Source of the DNA: Sporosarcina ureilytica
GTDB taxonomy: Bacteria > Bacillota > Bacilli > Bacillales_A > Planococcaceae
DNA: 64,000 bases
Assembly (NCBI RefSeq): GCF_001753205.1
Contig: NZ_CP017560.1
Location: 1,984,001-2,048,000 of the forward strand
Direction of reading: 5' to 3'
Numbering within the stretch: the stretch's first letter is position 1; each line of letters starts with the position of its first letter. The position numbers were made by a program, and so were the translations under genes. Below are positions 45,395 through 53,662 of the stretch, piece by piece. Below the pieces are notes generated by a model. That model was given only the letters and a program-made list of their open reading frames with translations. It was not told where the DNA came from and searched no databases.

Positions 45395-45759
45395 CTTATT
45401 TGTTACGCTCTCTATTTTGAGAGGGTTGGGTCATTTCTGCCCAACTCTCATGCTTTCACATGAGATCAGACTATCTCATCAAAGATTTTATTTTCATCTT
45501 TGTCCTGCGCCCCATAATAACGTTGCCGCTTATTACGGTTTACTCATTCCTTTATACCCACCTAAACTTTAGATATTTTAGGAAGTTTCAATAGTCGTTG
45601 AACGTTGATCTTCGTTTCCAAAGACCCTTCGCTGCTGATTGCCCAATCCTTATTTTTTTCAAACCTTCACGCTCACCGTCACCAGTCACGTTGTGGTAAA
45701 TAAGGCTCTAAGGGTGTTCCAGCAATTCACAGGATTTTAATCCCGCCGTGTATTGGTTA
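45395..45759 (-). ncRNA. Group I intron 1 of nrdJ
   Basis: 365-base intron without a reading frame. The 5' exon ends ATCCCGT, and GCGGGAT in the intron at 45739-45745 pairs with it over seven positions, with the terminal U-G wobble (P1). The intron ends ...AAATAAG before CGTGGAGC. Core elements on the minus strand: AATTGCTGGAACACCCTTAG (P-like), GGCAATCAGCAGC (Q), GTTCAACGACTAT ending at 45591 (R) and GAGATAGTCTGATCTC (S). An in-frame TAA lies at its very start, so unspliced RNA would give a protein truncated after residue 264. Confidence 0.92.
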
Positions 45760-46551
45760 ACGGGATCCACCTTGTTCCACAAGATGCGTTAATTTTGCAA
45801 TGTCATCTAACCATGATACTGAACCAGATGACTTACCATTGACACCGCGTGCTAATGTGTTTCTTGGTCGTAGTGTCGAACCATTTGTTCCAACTCCGCC
45901 GCCACGACTCATAATTTCCATGACTTGCTTACGATGGTCAGAAATACCTTCTCGAGAGTCTGCAACGAACGGCATCACATAACAGTTGAAATACGTAACA
46001 TCTGTTTCTGCGCCCGCGCCGTACAGTACTCGTCCAGCAGGAATAAAGTTTAAAGTTGAGAGTTGCTCATAAAACCGTTCGAACGACTCTTTTCTCTTTT
46101 CTTCGGTTGTTTCTACTGAAGAAAGCCCTGTTGCATTTCGTTTTGCGATTTGTTCATAAAAAACTTCTAAAGGTTTTTCAAGAACTTCAATAGGTCTTGT
46201 AATAACACCTTTTTCCTGTTCTACAGGGTTATCGATTGCTGAACGATATTCTTCCTCAATCCAAATTTCAGCTTGTCCCATCGATTTGTCTAATGCCTTA
46301 ATGAATCCAAGTCCACGCGCTGGAAACTTCGGATCTTCTTTCACTGTTAAAACGACAAAATCTCCAACTTTTAACGTTTTCTTCTCCGTGTCTTTAAAAG
46401 AATATCTATCAATCATAACGAGTCTTGAAACGCCACGATGTTCAATATGCATATCTTCTGTAATCGGATGTACTTGTGGAAATTCAGCAATATCTTCATT
46501 TAATTGCGCTTTGTTTAATACGGGTGTTTGGTTATTCGAAACGACGACCAT
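45760..46551 (-). CDS. nrdJ: nrdJ exon 1: N-terminal part of adenosylcobalamin-dependent (class II) ribonucleotide reductase
   Basis: Reduces ribonucleotides to deoxyribonucleotides with adenosylcobalamin as radical source, in air or without it. Exon 1 encodes residues 1-264. It starts MVVVSNNQTPVLNK at ATG 46551, eight bases after GGAGG (an in-frame ATG at 46557 overlaps that site). It contains the first redox cysteine (VTYFNCYVMPF, Cys190) and substrate-binding GGGVGTNGSTLRPR. Exons of 792, 30, 1137 and 603 bases join in frame to 853 residues, normal for the family. Three group I introns interrupt it, all in conserved active-site regions. Two NrdR-box-like palindromes overlap the putative promoter upstream. 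Confidence 0.93.
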
Positions 46552-46579
46552 TAACACATCCTCCTTTAACTCTCATAAA

Positions 46580-46628
46580 ACACAACATGTTGTGTTATCT
46601 ATATACCCTAATCTACTACATATTGAAA
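46580..46628 (-). promoter_or_regulatory. Pair of NrdR boxes in the nrdJ promoter region
   Basis: ACACAACATGTTGTGT at 46580-46595 is a perfect 16-base palindrome fitting the NrdR-box pattern. A second, weaker box (minus strand TTTCAATATGTAGTAG, 46613-46628) is centred 33 bases upstream, close to the three-turn spacing typical of NrdR sites. On the minus strand TTTCAA, 17 bases, TATATA can serve as promoter overlapping the weaker box. NrdR represses reductase genes when dATP is plentiful. The nrdR gene is not in the window. Confidence 0.62.
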
Positions 46629-46724
46629 CCCACTGCAATGGATAGAAAATTACATTTTTACAGGAAGGTGATAATGTCGCTATTTTATAGTCGAAAAAAA
46701 ATAAAAAACAGGACATTACGTAGA

Positions 46725-47564
46725 TTATTTTCTGAATGTCCAATCGTCATTCCCATATTTCTTTTGTTCAATCTTTTTTACATATTGCAACTGGGCATCT
46801 GATAGTTCATAGGGTTCCAATTTAATATTCAATGCTTTTTCAAACCCTTTAGAAAAAGCCACTTCAGCCTCTTCTGGGGATACTGTCCGGCCTGCCAATT
46901 GGTCTATTGCTACAGCCTTTTCTCGTAAGCCAATCCTCATTCTATCTCGTACTGCTTCAGATTTAAATTTAAAGAGAGAGATTAACTTTTCTTCATCCAA
47001 ACTTAATAGAATAGCCCCGTGCTGTAAAATAACACCTTTTTGTCTTGTTTGTGCGCTTCCGGCAACTTTTTTACCTTCTACAACAAGTTCATACCAACTT
47101 GGCGTATCAAAACAAACAGCACTACCCGGTTTTTTTAAGTTTTGACGTTCCTCATCGCTGTTCGGAACCGAAAAACTAGCATCTAGTCCTAAATTACGAA
47201 ATCCTTCAAGTAGACCTCCGGAAATTACACGGTAAGCTTCTGTCACGGTTTCGGGCATATTTGGATAATCTTCAGTTACAATCACGCTATATGTAAGTTC
47301 ATGTTCGTGTAGGACGCCCCTTCCCCCTGTAGGCCTTCTCACAAATCCCAATTGATGATGACGTACTTGTTCCATATCGATTTCTTTTGACACACTTTGA
47401 AAGTAGCCAATTGATAATGTCGCGGGTTCCCATTCATAAAACCGAAGCACTGGACCCATTTCACCTTTACTATGCCATTCTAAGAGCGCTTCGTCAAAGG
47501 CCATATTAAACGACCCACTACATTTTCCTGAATTTATATAATGCCAAGTTCTCTTTTCCATCAT
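46725..47564 (-). CDS. lipM: Octanoyltransferase LipM
   Basis: Transfers octanoyl from acyl carrier protein to GcvH, the first step of lipoate synthesis in Bacilli. 279 residues of the BPL/LplA/LipB fold, with [20 protein letters not shown], the nucleophile Cys in [20 protein letters not shown] (catalytic Lys in GKKVAG) and LQHGAILL. The Cys in that position distinguishes LipM from lipoate ligases. Needed for BkdB and the glycine cleavage system, both encoded in this window. Divergent from yqhL. Confidence 0.92.
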   Translation of the reverse strand: MMEKRTWHYINSGKCSGSFNMAFDEALLEWHSKGEMGPVLRFYEWEPATLSIGYFQSVSKEIDMEQVRHHQLGFVRRPTGGRGVLHEHELTYSVIVTEDYPNMPETVTEAYRVISGGLLEGFRNLGLDASFSVPNSDEERQNLKKPGSAVCFDTPSWYELVVEGKKVAGSAQTRQKGVILQHGAILLSLDEEKLISLFKFKSEAVRDRMRIGLREKAVAIDQLAGRTVSPEEAEVAFSKGFEKALNIKLEPYELSDAQLQYVKKIEQKKYGNDDWTFRK

Positions 47565-47662
47565 CGATCCCCTTTCATCCCGAATTTCATTTTAGCATCC
47601 CTATTGAACAAGTGCCACCCTCCATTTATAATAGATAAGAACGAAGAAAGGGGAAAGCTTTA

Positions 47663-48043
47663 TTGGACACACTTTATATTATTTTAGGAATTCTTGTACT
47701 TATCATCGTATATGTAGTAATTTCGATGTTACGACTTGGAAAAGCAGTCGTGAATCTAACACAAGAAGAATTTATTGAAGGGTATCGAAAAGCACAATTA
47801 ATTGATGTTCGTGAACCGAAAGATTTTGAGGCGGGACATATTCTCGGTGCTCGTAACTTGCCATACTCTCAATTAAGACAGCGTTATAAAGAATTAAGAC
47901 CAGATTTACCTGTGTATTTATATGACCAAAACGGTGGAAAAAGTGCGCGGGCCGCTTTATTTTTAAAGAAAAAAAACTATGAGAAATTGTACCATTTAAA
48001 TGGCGGTTTCCGTAAATGGACAGGTCGTATTAAAAGTAAATAA
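47663..48043 (+). CDS. yqhL: Membrane-anchored rhodanese-like protein YqhL without catalytic cysteine
   Basis: 126 residues: one N-terminal membrane helix (about 3-22, YIILGILVLIIVYVVISML) and a cytosolic rhodanese domain with AQLIDVREPKDFEAGHILGA and LNGGFRKWTG. In the active-site loop the sequence is LYDQNGGKSARAA, where a sulfurtransferase would have Cys at the start of the C-x-x-G-x-R-S loop; here the position is Asp and the Arg is Lys. It is therefore unlikely to carry sulfane sulfur and may act by binding. Starts at TTG 47663 with AAGGGG nine bases upstream. Confidence 0.87.
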   Translation: MDTLYIILGILVLIIVYVVISMLRLGKAVVNLTQEEFIEGYRKAQLIDVREPKDFEAGHILGARNLPYSQLRQRYKELRPDLPVYLYDQNGGKSARAALFLKKKNYEKLYHLNGGFRKWTGRIKSK

Positions 48044-48061
48044 CGTTTAAAGCAAAAGAAA

Positions 48062-48104
48062 AGATAGAAAGTGTAACAGGTACATTACACTTTCCATCTT
48101 TTTT
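48062..48104. terminator. Terminator between yqhL and fabI
   Basis: GAAAGTGTAA pairs with TTACACTTTC, with AGAT/ATCT continuing outward, loop of about seven bases and a T-run. Serves both convergent genes. Confidence 0.8.
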
Positions 48105-48882
48105 ATCCCATAATATGATAGCCCGCGTCGACGTAAATCGTTTCGCCTGTTACGCCGCTAGATAAGTCACTTAGAACAGCAAGTGTCATATTCCCAACTT
48201 CCTCTTGCGTTATATTACGCTTAAGTGGTGCAGTTTCTTCGATTTTATGAAGAATTTCATTAAATGATGGTACACCTTTTGCAGAAACTGTTCGTACAGC
48301 ACCTGCGGAAATTGCATTGACACGAATACCGTCTTTCCCTAAATCATTCGCTAAATAACGAACAGATGCTTCAAGGGCCGCTTTCGCTACACCCATGACA
48401 TTATAGCCATCTAACACACGTTCTGCCCCTAAATAACTCATCGTGACAATACAGCCACCTTCCGTCATATAAGGACGAGCTTGTTTCGCAACCGCAACGA
48501 GGGAATAAGCACTTGTATCTTGAGCAAATGCATACCCGTCTCTTGAAGTATCTATAAAGTCAGCGCGTAGATCTTCCGCATGTGCAAATGCCAATGAATG
48601 GACAACACCGTGAATCGTGCCGACTTCTTTCCCGATTTTCTGAAATGCTTGCGCTATACTTTCATCCTCATTTACATCACATTCCACCATAAATTTCGCT
48701 TCATAATCATTATCAGCTAATAGTTTTCGAATTCGATCCACCGAACGTTCTTTTCGGTAAGTAAAAATTAAATTCGCCCCTGCCTTTTGCAACGACTCCG
48801 CTACGCCCCACGCTAAACTTCTTTGGTTCGCAACACCCATGATTACGATATTTTTTCCTTTAAGTTTTAATAAATCTACCAT
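48103..48882 (-). CDS. fabI: Enoyl-[acyl-carrier-protein] reductase FabI
   Basis: Last reductive step of each fatty acid elongation cycle, NAD(P)H dependent; the triclosan target. 259 residues, SDR fold. N-terminal NVGVAN-type motif as VIMGVANQRSLAWGVAESLQ; catalytic YDGYNVMG-VAK spacing: Tyr in LDGYNVMGVAKAAL with Lys seven residues on; SAGAVRTVSAKGV near the C-terminus. Monocistronic, with a FapR operator upstream. In the B. subtilis order this gene is not at this place, so it has moved or been inserted. Confidence 0.95.
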   Translation of the reverse strand: MVDLLKLKGKNIVIMGVANQRSLAWGVAESLQKAGANLIFTYRKERSVDRIRKLLADNDYEAKFMVECDVNEDESIAQAFQKIGKEVGTIHGVVHSLAFAHAEDLRADFIDTSRDGYAFAQDTSAYSLVAVAKQARPYMTEGGCIVTMSYLGAERVLDGYNVMGVAKAALEASVRYLANDLGKDGIRVNAISAGAVRTVSAKGVPSFNEILHKIEETAPLKRNITQEEVGNMTLAVLSDLSSGVTGETIYVDAGYHIMG

Positions 48883-48912
48883 AATAGCCTCCAGTTAAAT
48901 ATTATACCTATT

Positions 48913-48930
48913 ATTAGTACCTGCTACTAT
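48913..48930 (-). promoter_or_regulatory. FapR operator upstream of fabI
   Basis: ATTAGTACCTGCTACTAT is an excellent match to the FapR palindrome (TTAGTACCTGATACTAA) and lies 31-48 bases before the fabI start. FapR represses lipid synthesis genes and is released by malonyl-CoA, so fabI follows malonyl-CoA supply made by AccBC and partners. Confidence 0.85.
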
Positions 48931-48981
48931 ATCAAGTATATCACACTCTCATAATCTAAACATTATGGCAAATTTAAACTA

Positions 48982-49737
48982 CTATATATAATAAGTATAA
49001 TCCTCGGGTAATACTCTCCTTAAAAATTGTTGTGTTCTCTCTTCTTTAGGTCTATTAAATATCTCCTCAGAGGTCCCTTCTTCAACAACTACGCCGGCAT
49101 CCATAAAGATCACTTTGTTCGCAACCTCTTTTGCAAATGACATCTCGTGTGTAACAACAAGCATTGTTGTTCCTTCTTCAGCAATGTTTTTCATAACAGT
49201 GAGCACTTCCCCAACCCATTCTGGATCAAGTGCTGACGTAGGCTCATCAAATAAAATAATCGACGGATTTAATGAAACAGCTCTCGCAATGCCAACTCTT
49301 TGCTGCTGTCCGCCTGATAATTCACTTGGATAGGCGTCATATTTATCGGATAATCCAACCTTATCCAAAGCTTTTTTCCCAATATCATTCGCTTCTTTTC
49401 TCGGAATCTTTCTGCCAATAATTAAGCCTTCTGTCACGTTTTCTAACGCTGTTTTATTATTAAATAAATTATAATTTTGAAAGACGAAAGCGATTTTTTG
49501 CCTTACTTCGTGAATTTGTTTTCTAGAAGCTGCATTTAAATCTAATTCAGTGTCACCTAACATCACTTTTCCTTGATCGGCAGTTTCTAAAAAATTGATA
49601 CATCTAAGTAATGTCGTCTTCCCCGAACCACTAGGACCTAGTATTACAACAACGTCTCCTTTATTAATTTGAATATCGACACCTTTTAAAACTTCATTGC
49701 TACCAAATGATTTGTGAACGCCTATAACTTCTAACAT
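48982..49737 (-). CDS. Amino-acid (probably cystine) ABC transporter ATP-binding protein
   Basis: 251-residue ATPase of the polar amino acid uptake family. Walker [20 protein letters not shown]-loop [18 protein letters not shown], signature [14 protein letters not shown], Walker [14 protein letters not shown], and switch His in VVTHEMSF. It resembles TcyN/YtmN of the cystine systems, and the operon context (acyl-CoA-dehydrogenase-like enzyme, CymR-like operator) supports sulfur-compound uptake; the exact substrate is inferred. Last gene of the operon. Confidence 0.9.
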   Translation of the reverse strand: MLEVIGVHKSFGSNEVLKGVDIQINKGDVVVILGPSGSGKTTLLRCINFLETADQGKVMLGDTELDLNAASRKQIHEVRQKIAFVFQNYNLFNNKTALENVTEGLIIGRKIPRKEANDIGKKALDKVGLSDKYDAYPSELSGGQQQRVGIARAVSLNPSIILFDEPTSALDPEWVGEVLTVMKNIAEEGTTMLVVTHEMSFAKEVANKVIFMDAGVVVEEGTSEEIFNRPKEERTQQFLRRVLPEDYTYYI

Positions 49738-49751
49738 ACCTTAAACTCCCT

Positions 49752-50465
49752 TCAAGCAACTGTTAACTTATATCGCGATAATCGTTTTTCATACAATTTA
49801 AAGCCATATTCTACGACACTACATAAAATTAAATAGACTAGAAATATATCAAGGTACGCTTCTACATAATTGTAGCCAACATTCGCCGCAACTTTCGCTT
49901 TGAGCGTAATTTCTTGTAAGGACATCGCATATCCAAGTGAAGTTGCTTTTATGAGATTTACTGTTGCTGTACAAATATTCGGCATCGATACAACGAGCGT
50001 CTGCGGAATGATAATTCGTCTATATGCTTGAAAATTTGTTAATCCAACAGATTGTGCTGCTTCTAATTGACCTTTATCCACCGTATTGATGGCTGAGCGA
50101 AATACTTCAATCAATATTGCTGTCGTATTCAATGAAAATACGATAAACGCATACCAAATCGGGTTTACATCATAAACATGTATGCCTATGCTATATTTTT
50201 TAAAAAACAAATCGAGTAACAAAGGTACACTGCTATACACTATAAAGATTTGAATGATGATTGGGGTTCCTCTTACAAAGGAAACATATGCCTGTGCTAG
50301 CCGATATAAAATAGGGATTTTATTAATTCTGGATATAGCAAGTAAAAATCCCGCAGGTAATGCAATCGCTAACGCAACAGCTGTCACAAGTAAGGTTATC
50401 GGAACCCCTGATAAAGCAACAAAGAATGTTTCCCATAAAAATTTATAATTTAAACCATCCGACAA
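49752..50465 (-). CDS. Amino-acid ABC transporter permease (second)
   Basis: 237-residue membrane permease with about five helices of the His/Glu/Gln/Arg family. The segment AYVSFVRGTPIIIQIFIVYS opens the conserved domain and the cytosolic EAA loop is LEAAQSVGLTNFQAYRRIIIPQ. Starts at TTG 50465 with AAGGAGGG. Forms a heterodimer with the next permease (TcyL/TcyM-like pair). Confidence 0.9.
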   Translation of the reverse strand: MSDGLNYKFLWETFFVALSGVPITLLVTAVALAIALPAGFLLAISRINKIPILYRLAQAYVSFVRGTPIIIQIFIVYSSVPLLLDLFFKKYSIGIHVYDVNPIWYAFIVFSLNTTAILIEVFRSAINTVDKGQLEAAQSVGLTNFQAYRRIIIPQTLVVSMPNICTATVNLIKATSLGYAMSLQEITLKAKVAANVGYNYVEAYLDIFLVYLILCSVVEYGFKLYEKRLSRYKLTVA

Positions 50466-50477
50466 GTTAATCCCTCC

Positions 50478-51185
50478 TTAGGCCGCACTAATTGATCGCT
50501 TTCCTCTTCCAAAAACTCTTTCTAGTTTCAAGAAAAACTGTTCAATTATAATAGATAGCACCCAATAAATAACTGCTAGTGCAAGATAGATTTCTAACGC
50601 ATGCGTCTGATAATTTGAAGCGATAATGAGCTCTGCCTTTCCGACAACATCGATTAATCCAATCGTATAAGCCAAGGCCCCCTCCTGAAGCAAAGAAATT
50701 ACCCCATTCCCAAAGTTTGGAATCGCAACGACTAAGGCTTGTGGAAAAATAATTCTTCGATACACTTGAAAAGGACTTAACCCAACACTTACGCCAGCTT
50801 CATATTGTCCTTTATCGATCGATTCATAAGCTGATCGGATAACCTCCGACATAATCGCTGCGAATTGAAGAGAAAAGGCAACGACGACGAAAATTGCTTT
50901 ATCAATGTGATTCAAATCGATTCCCAAGTTATTTCCAATCGCAGGAATTCCATAATAAACTAAAAAAAGCAATACGATGGATGGCGTACATCTTAAAATC
51001 GTCGTATACCCATTCGCTAGTTTCTTGAAAAACAGATTGCCGCCAATTTTGGCAACAGCCAACACCAATCCAAATAGCGTTCCAAACAGGACCGAAAATC
51101 CAGCCACCATAAAAGTCACTTTTAAAAATGGGATAAGCGCCGGAAACGCTCCCCATATATAGGATGAATCAAAATACTTTTCCAC
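50478..51185 (-). CDS. Amino-acid ABC transporter permease (first)
   Basis: 235-residue permease homologous to its downstream partner, with YTTILRCTPSIVLLFLVYYG and EAA loop YEAGVSVGLSPFQVYRRIIF. Twelve bases separate the two permease genes. Upstream a gap of 180 bases with a hairpin separates it from the binding protein gene. Confidence 0.9.
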   Translation of the reverse strand: MEKYFDSSYIWGAFPALIPFLKVTFMVAGFSVLFGTLFGLVLAVAKIGGNLFFKKLANGYTTILRCTPSIVLLFLVYYGIPAIGNNLGIDLNHIDKAIFVVVAFSLQFAAIMSEVIRSAYESIDKGQYEAGVSVGLSPFQVYRRIIFPQALVVAIPNFGNGVISLLQEGALAYTIGLIDVVGKAELIIASNYQTHALEIYLALAVIYWVLSIIIEQFFLKLERVFGRGKRSISAA

Positions 51186-51320
51186 AAGAACTCCTCCCTA
51201 ATAACACGTTGAAACGCTACCACTAACTTAATAGAACATCTATAAGACATTTACATTACAACAATCAATACATCTTCCAGCCAAATACTAAGCATCCATT
51301 CACGGACTTTCCTTGGTATT

Positions 51321-51352
51321 GAAAAGCTGTCGGGCACACGTTCCCCAACAGC
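51321..51352 (-). terminator. Hairpin after the solute-binding protein gene
   Basis: GCTGTCGGG pairs imperfectly with CCCCAACAGC (one bulge), eight-to-nine-base loop, with a short T-run on the minus strand. Likely partial termination that lets the binding protein be made in excess over the permeases. Confidence 0.55.
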
Positions 51353-51365
51353 ATCCCTGAATTTC

Positions 51366-52235
51366 TTATCTTTCGACCGTATCTAGTAATTCAAATAAAT
51401 CTCTTCCATAAAATTCTTTACTTAAGTCATTTGGAATCTTTTGCTCTTTCACTTGTTTAAGCGCTATATCAAAAGCATCTGCCAATTCTTGTTCTTTTTT
51501 ATTAAACAGCGGCCAAGTTTTAATGACGGCGAATTCATTGTAGACGACATCGTCTTTCAAATGATGGTATGGACCATCTTCGGCAGTGACTTGCCTATTA
51601 AAAGAAGCTTCAATAATCACAGCGCCATCTACACGACCTTCGTTAACCCATTGAACGACATCGATTGAAAAGGTATCTCCTGCTTTTAAGTTCACTGGAT
51701 TATCAGGATGCGCTTCATTATGTTCAGCAATGACCGTATACTGAGCATTATTTGCAGCAATAGGGGCCAATGAAAAATCTGCTGATGCAAAATCTTCTAA
51801 TGTCTTAACAGCTTCATTTTCCTTTTTCAATACAAGTCCAGTACTACTAAGCCCCACAAACTCTTTTGGGTAAATAAATTTCGCTGTTCTTTCCTCAGTC
51901 CAGAAAGCATTTTTAACGCCTAATTGATATTTTCCTTGTTCAACGCCAACTAATAAATCATCATCCGATGTGCCAACAAAGTCGAATTCATATTGCGGAA
52001 GTAATTCATCGACAGCCTTCAAAACCTCCACATCATAACCAGCGGCATTTCCATTTTCATCCGTATACGTCACCGGTTTAGATGATTGTACATATGCCAC
52101 CTTCACCTTTCGAACATCTTTATCCCCCTCCGCTTCCACTCTTTCATTCCCTTTTGAACTGCAACCAATCAACAGAGCCGCAATCGCTGTACCAAACGCA
52201 GCCACTTGTAAAGATTTTATCAATTTCATTTTCAA
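51366..52235 (-). CDS. Amino-acid ABC transporter substrate-binding lipoprotein
   Basis: 289-residue extracellular family 3 solute-binding protein. Lipoprotein signal with lipobox ALLIGC (lipidated Cys at residue 25), then two lobes: VAYVQSSKPVTYTDENGNAA with GYDVEVLKAVDELLPQYEF and LVGVEQGKYQLGVKNAFWTE. The family arginine that binds the amino-acid carboxylate usually sits in a GTS/R segment; I could not place it with certainty. Similar to TcyJ/TcyK cystine binders. Confidence 0.88.
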   Translation of the reverse strand: MKMKLIKSLQVAAFGTAIAALLIGCSSKGNERVEAEGDKDVRKVKVAYVQSSKPVTYTDENGNAAGYDVEVLKAVDELLPQYEFDFVGTSDDDLLVGVEQGKYQLGVKNAFWTEERTAKFIYPKEFVGLSSTGLVLKKENEAVKTLEDFASADFSLAPIAANNAQYTVIAEHNEAHPDNPVNLKAGDTFSIDVVQWVNEGRVDGAVIIEASFNRQVTAEDGPYHHLKDDVVYNEFAVIKTWPLFNKKEQELADAFDIALKQVKEQKIPNDLSKEFYGRDLFELLDTVER

Positions 52236-52343
52236 ATCCCCTTTTAATATTTTGATGTAGTTTAATTTGAAATGAAGTTATCACCAACATCGCTCACTAT
52301 ACCGATTCTTACTTCTCAATTTTACACCCCTCAAATTTGATTT

Positions 52344-53516
52344 TTACGCTTGGATAACACTTTCATTCTTTACATTTTCAATAGCAGATTTCGCTAATCT
52401 ACTAATCGTCATATCGTCCATTGGTGGATTATGCAAACCTGCGCGAACATCACGGTAATAGCGTTGTAACGGATTTGCTCTCCCAAGACTTTTAGCACCA
52501 ACAACTCTCATCGCTTTGTCGACAACTTCAATTGCTGCATTTGTCACCGTATGTTTTGCTACTTCTATATCATTTATGATTAAATCTCTGCGCGTCTCAT
52601 CATCATAAGCTTCCGCTACACTGTAAATGAGATGTCTCGCCTGTGTTAATTTCAAATCAATTTCTCCTAGATGTTGCTGGACATTCGGAAGTTGACTAAT
52701 CGGCCCTGTTAAACTGTTCGGGGTATGCTCATTTGCGAAACGGACCGCATAATCACGCGCTGCTTGCGCAATTCCTAAGTAACAAGCTGGGATATGAAGC
52801 ATCCATCCATTATATTTCCCACTCGGTTTGTCAGGCAGTTCGACAAGTTTGGATTCATTAACAGTTACATTTTCAAGCACCAAATCATGACTACCTGTGC
52901 CTCTCATTGAAATCACATCCCAGGTTTCATCAATGGATAAACCATCTAAGTCTTTATGTAGAAGGAAAAAACCAATTTTTTGTTTTACTTCAATCCACGC
53001 CGACGTTAAGAAATAGGTTAATACTGGCGATGCTGTCGTAAACGATTTGCGTCCATTAATGATCCACGAACCATCTTTTAGAATGGCAGTTGTTCCTGGA
53101 CGTCCACCCCTCGCAGGACTTCCTGTGATTGCTTCACTTACAGAGCGATTGACCAGTGCACCATTTTTTACTTCTTGGGCGAAATAAGCGAGCTGATCTT
53201 CCTCCCATGATTGCTTCTCAAACAAATCACCGACAACCCCTAAATTCCAGCCGATTGAAAGGCCAGTGTTGCCATCAAAACTAGCGATAGTCTCTTGGAG
53301 CAAGACCATATCATATACTTTTAAGCCTGCCCCACCATATACTTCTGGCAAAGTAATACTCGTATACCCCAAGTCTACAAGCGCTTGTATATTATCCTTT
53401 GGAAAGATTGCCAACTCATCTGTCCGTGCTGCATTTTCCTTGAGTTTAGTTTCTAATTTATATAACTTTTCCAACCAAATTTTTTGACGTTCTGTTTTTA
53501 CAAATAGATTGATCAT
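52344..53516 (-). CDS. Acyl-CoA dehydrogenase-like flavoenzyme, probable sulfur-acquisition oxidoreductase
   Basis: 390 residues of the acyl-CoA dehydrogenase fold: N-terminal helical domain with LPEVYGGAGLKVYDMVLLQE, beta-barrel with SPARGGRPGTTAILKDGSWI and MRGTGSHDLVLENVTV, C-terminal helical bundle. Members next to cystine-type transporters (YtnJ/SfnB/DszC-like) act as flavin monooxygenases on organosulfur compounds rather than on acyl-CoA. The gene leads the transporter operon. Which reaction it performs cannot be decided from sequence alone. Confidence 0.82.
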   Translation of the reverse strand: MINLFVKTERQKIWLEKLYKLETKLKENAARTDELAIFPKDNIQALVDLGYTSITLPEVYGGAGLKVYDMVLLQETIASFDGNTGLSIGWNLGVVGDLFEKQSWEEDQLAYFAQEVKNGALVNRSVSEAITGSPARGGRPGTTAILKDGSWIINGRKSFTTASPVLTYFLTSAWIEVKQKIGFFLLHKDLDGLSIDETWDVISMRGTGSHDLVLENVTVNESKLVELPDKPSGKYNGWMLHIPACYLGIAQAARDYAVRFANEHTPNSLTGPISQLPNVQQHLGEIDLKLTQARHLIYSVAEAYDDETRRDLIINDIEVAKHTVTNAAIEVVDKAMRVVGAKSLGRANPLQRYYRDVRAGLHNPPMDDMTISRLAKSAIENVKNESVIQA

Positions 53517-53566
53517 GACTATCCCTCCGTAGAATGTTTAATCAACGTTAAGTTTATAGTATGTAT

Positions 53567-53595
53567 TTAATTCCAATAAGTCTACTAGGAATTAA
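53567..53595 (-). promoter_or_regulatory. CymR-like inverted repeat upstream of the sulfur operon
   Basis: TTAATTCC and GGAATTAA form an 8-bp inverted repeat separated by 13 bases, with an ATTGGAATTA-like half site as in CymR operators of Firmicutes. It overlaps a plausible promoter on the minus strand (TAGACT, 17 bases, TACTAT) about 50-80 bases before the first gene. CymR would repress when cysteine is abundant. Assignment is by resemblance. Confidence 0.55.
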
Positions 53596-53662
53596 GGTAA
53601 TGTTATCTATCTTTCATTAAACTGTCAAGACTATTCAAAGAGTTTCTTGACTTTAACATTGA

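Noticed and set aside
45005..45759. The repeated 29-base block as a CRISPR or simple direct repeat
   Set aside because: Only two copies, 413 bases apart, each in the same position of a group I intron core.
42132..46551. nrdJ as a pseudogene broken by stops and frameshifts
   Set aside because: The interruptions have exact U/G splice boundaries, group I core elements and guide sequences, and the exons join in frame without losing conserved residues.
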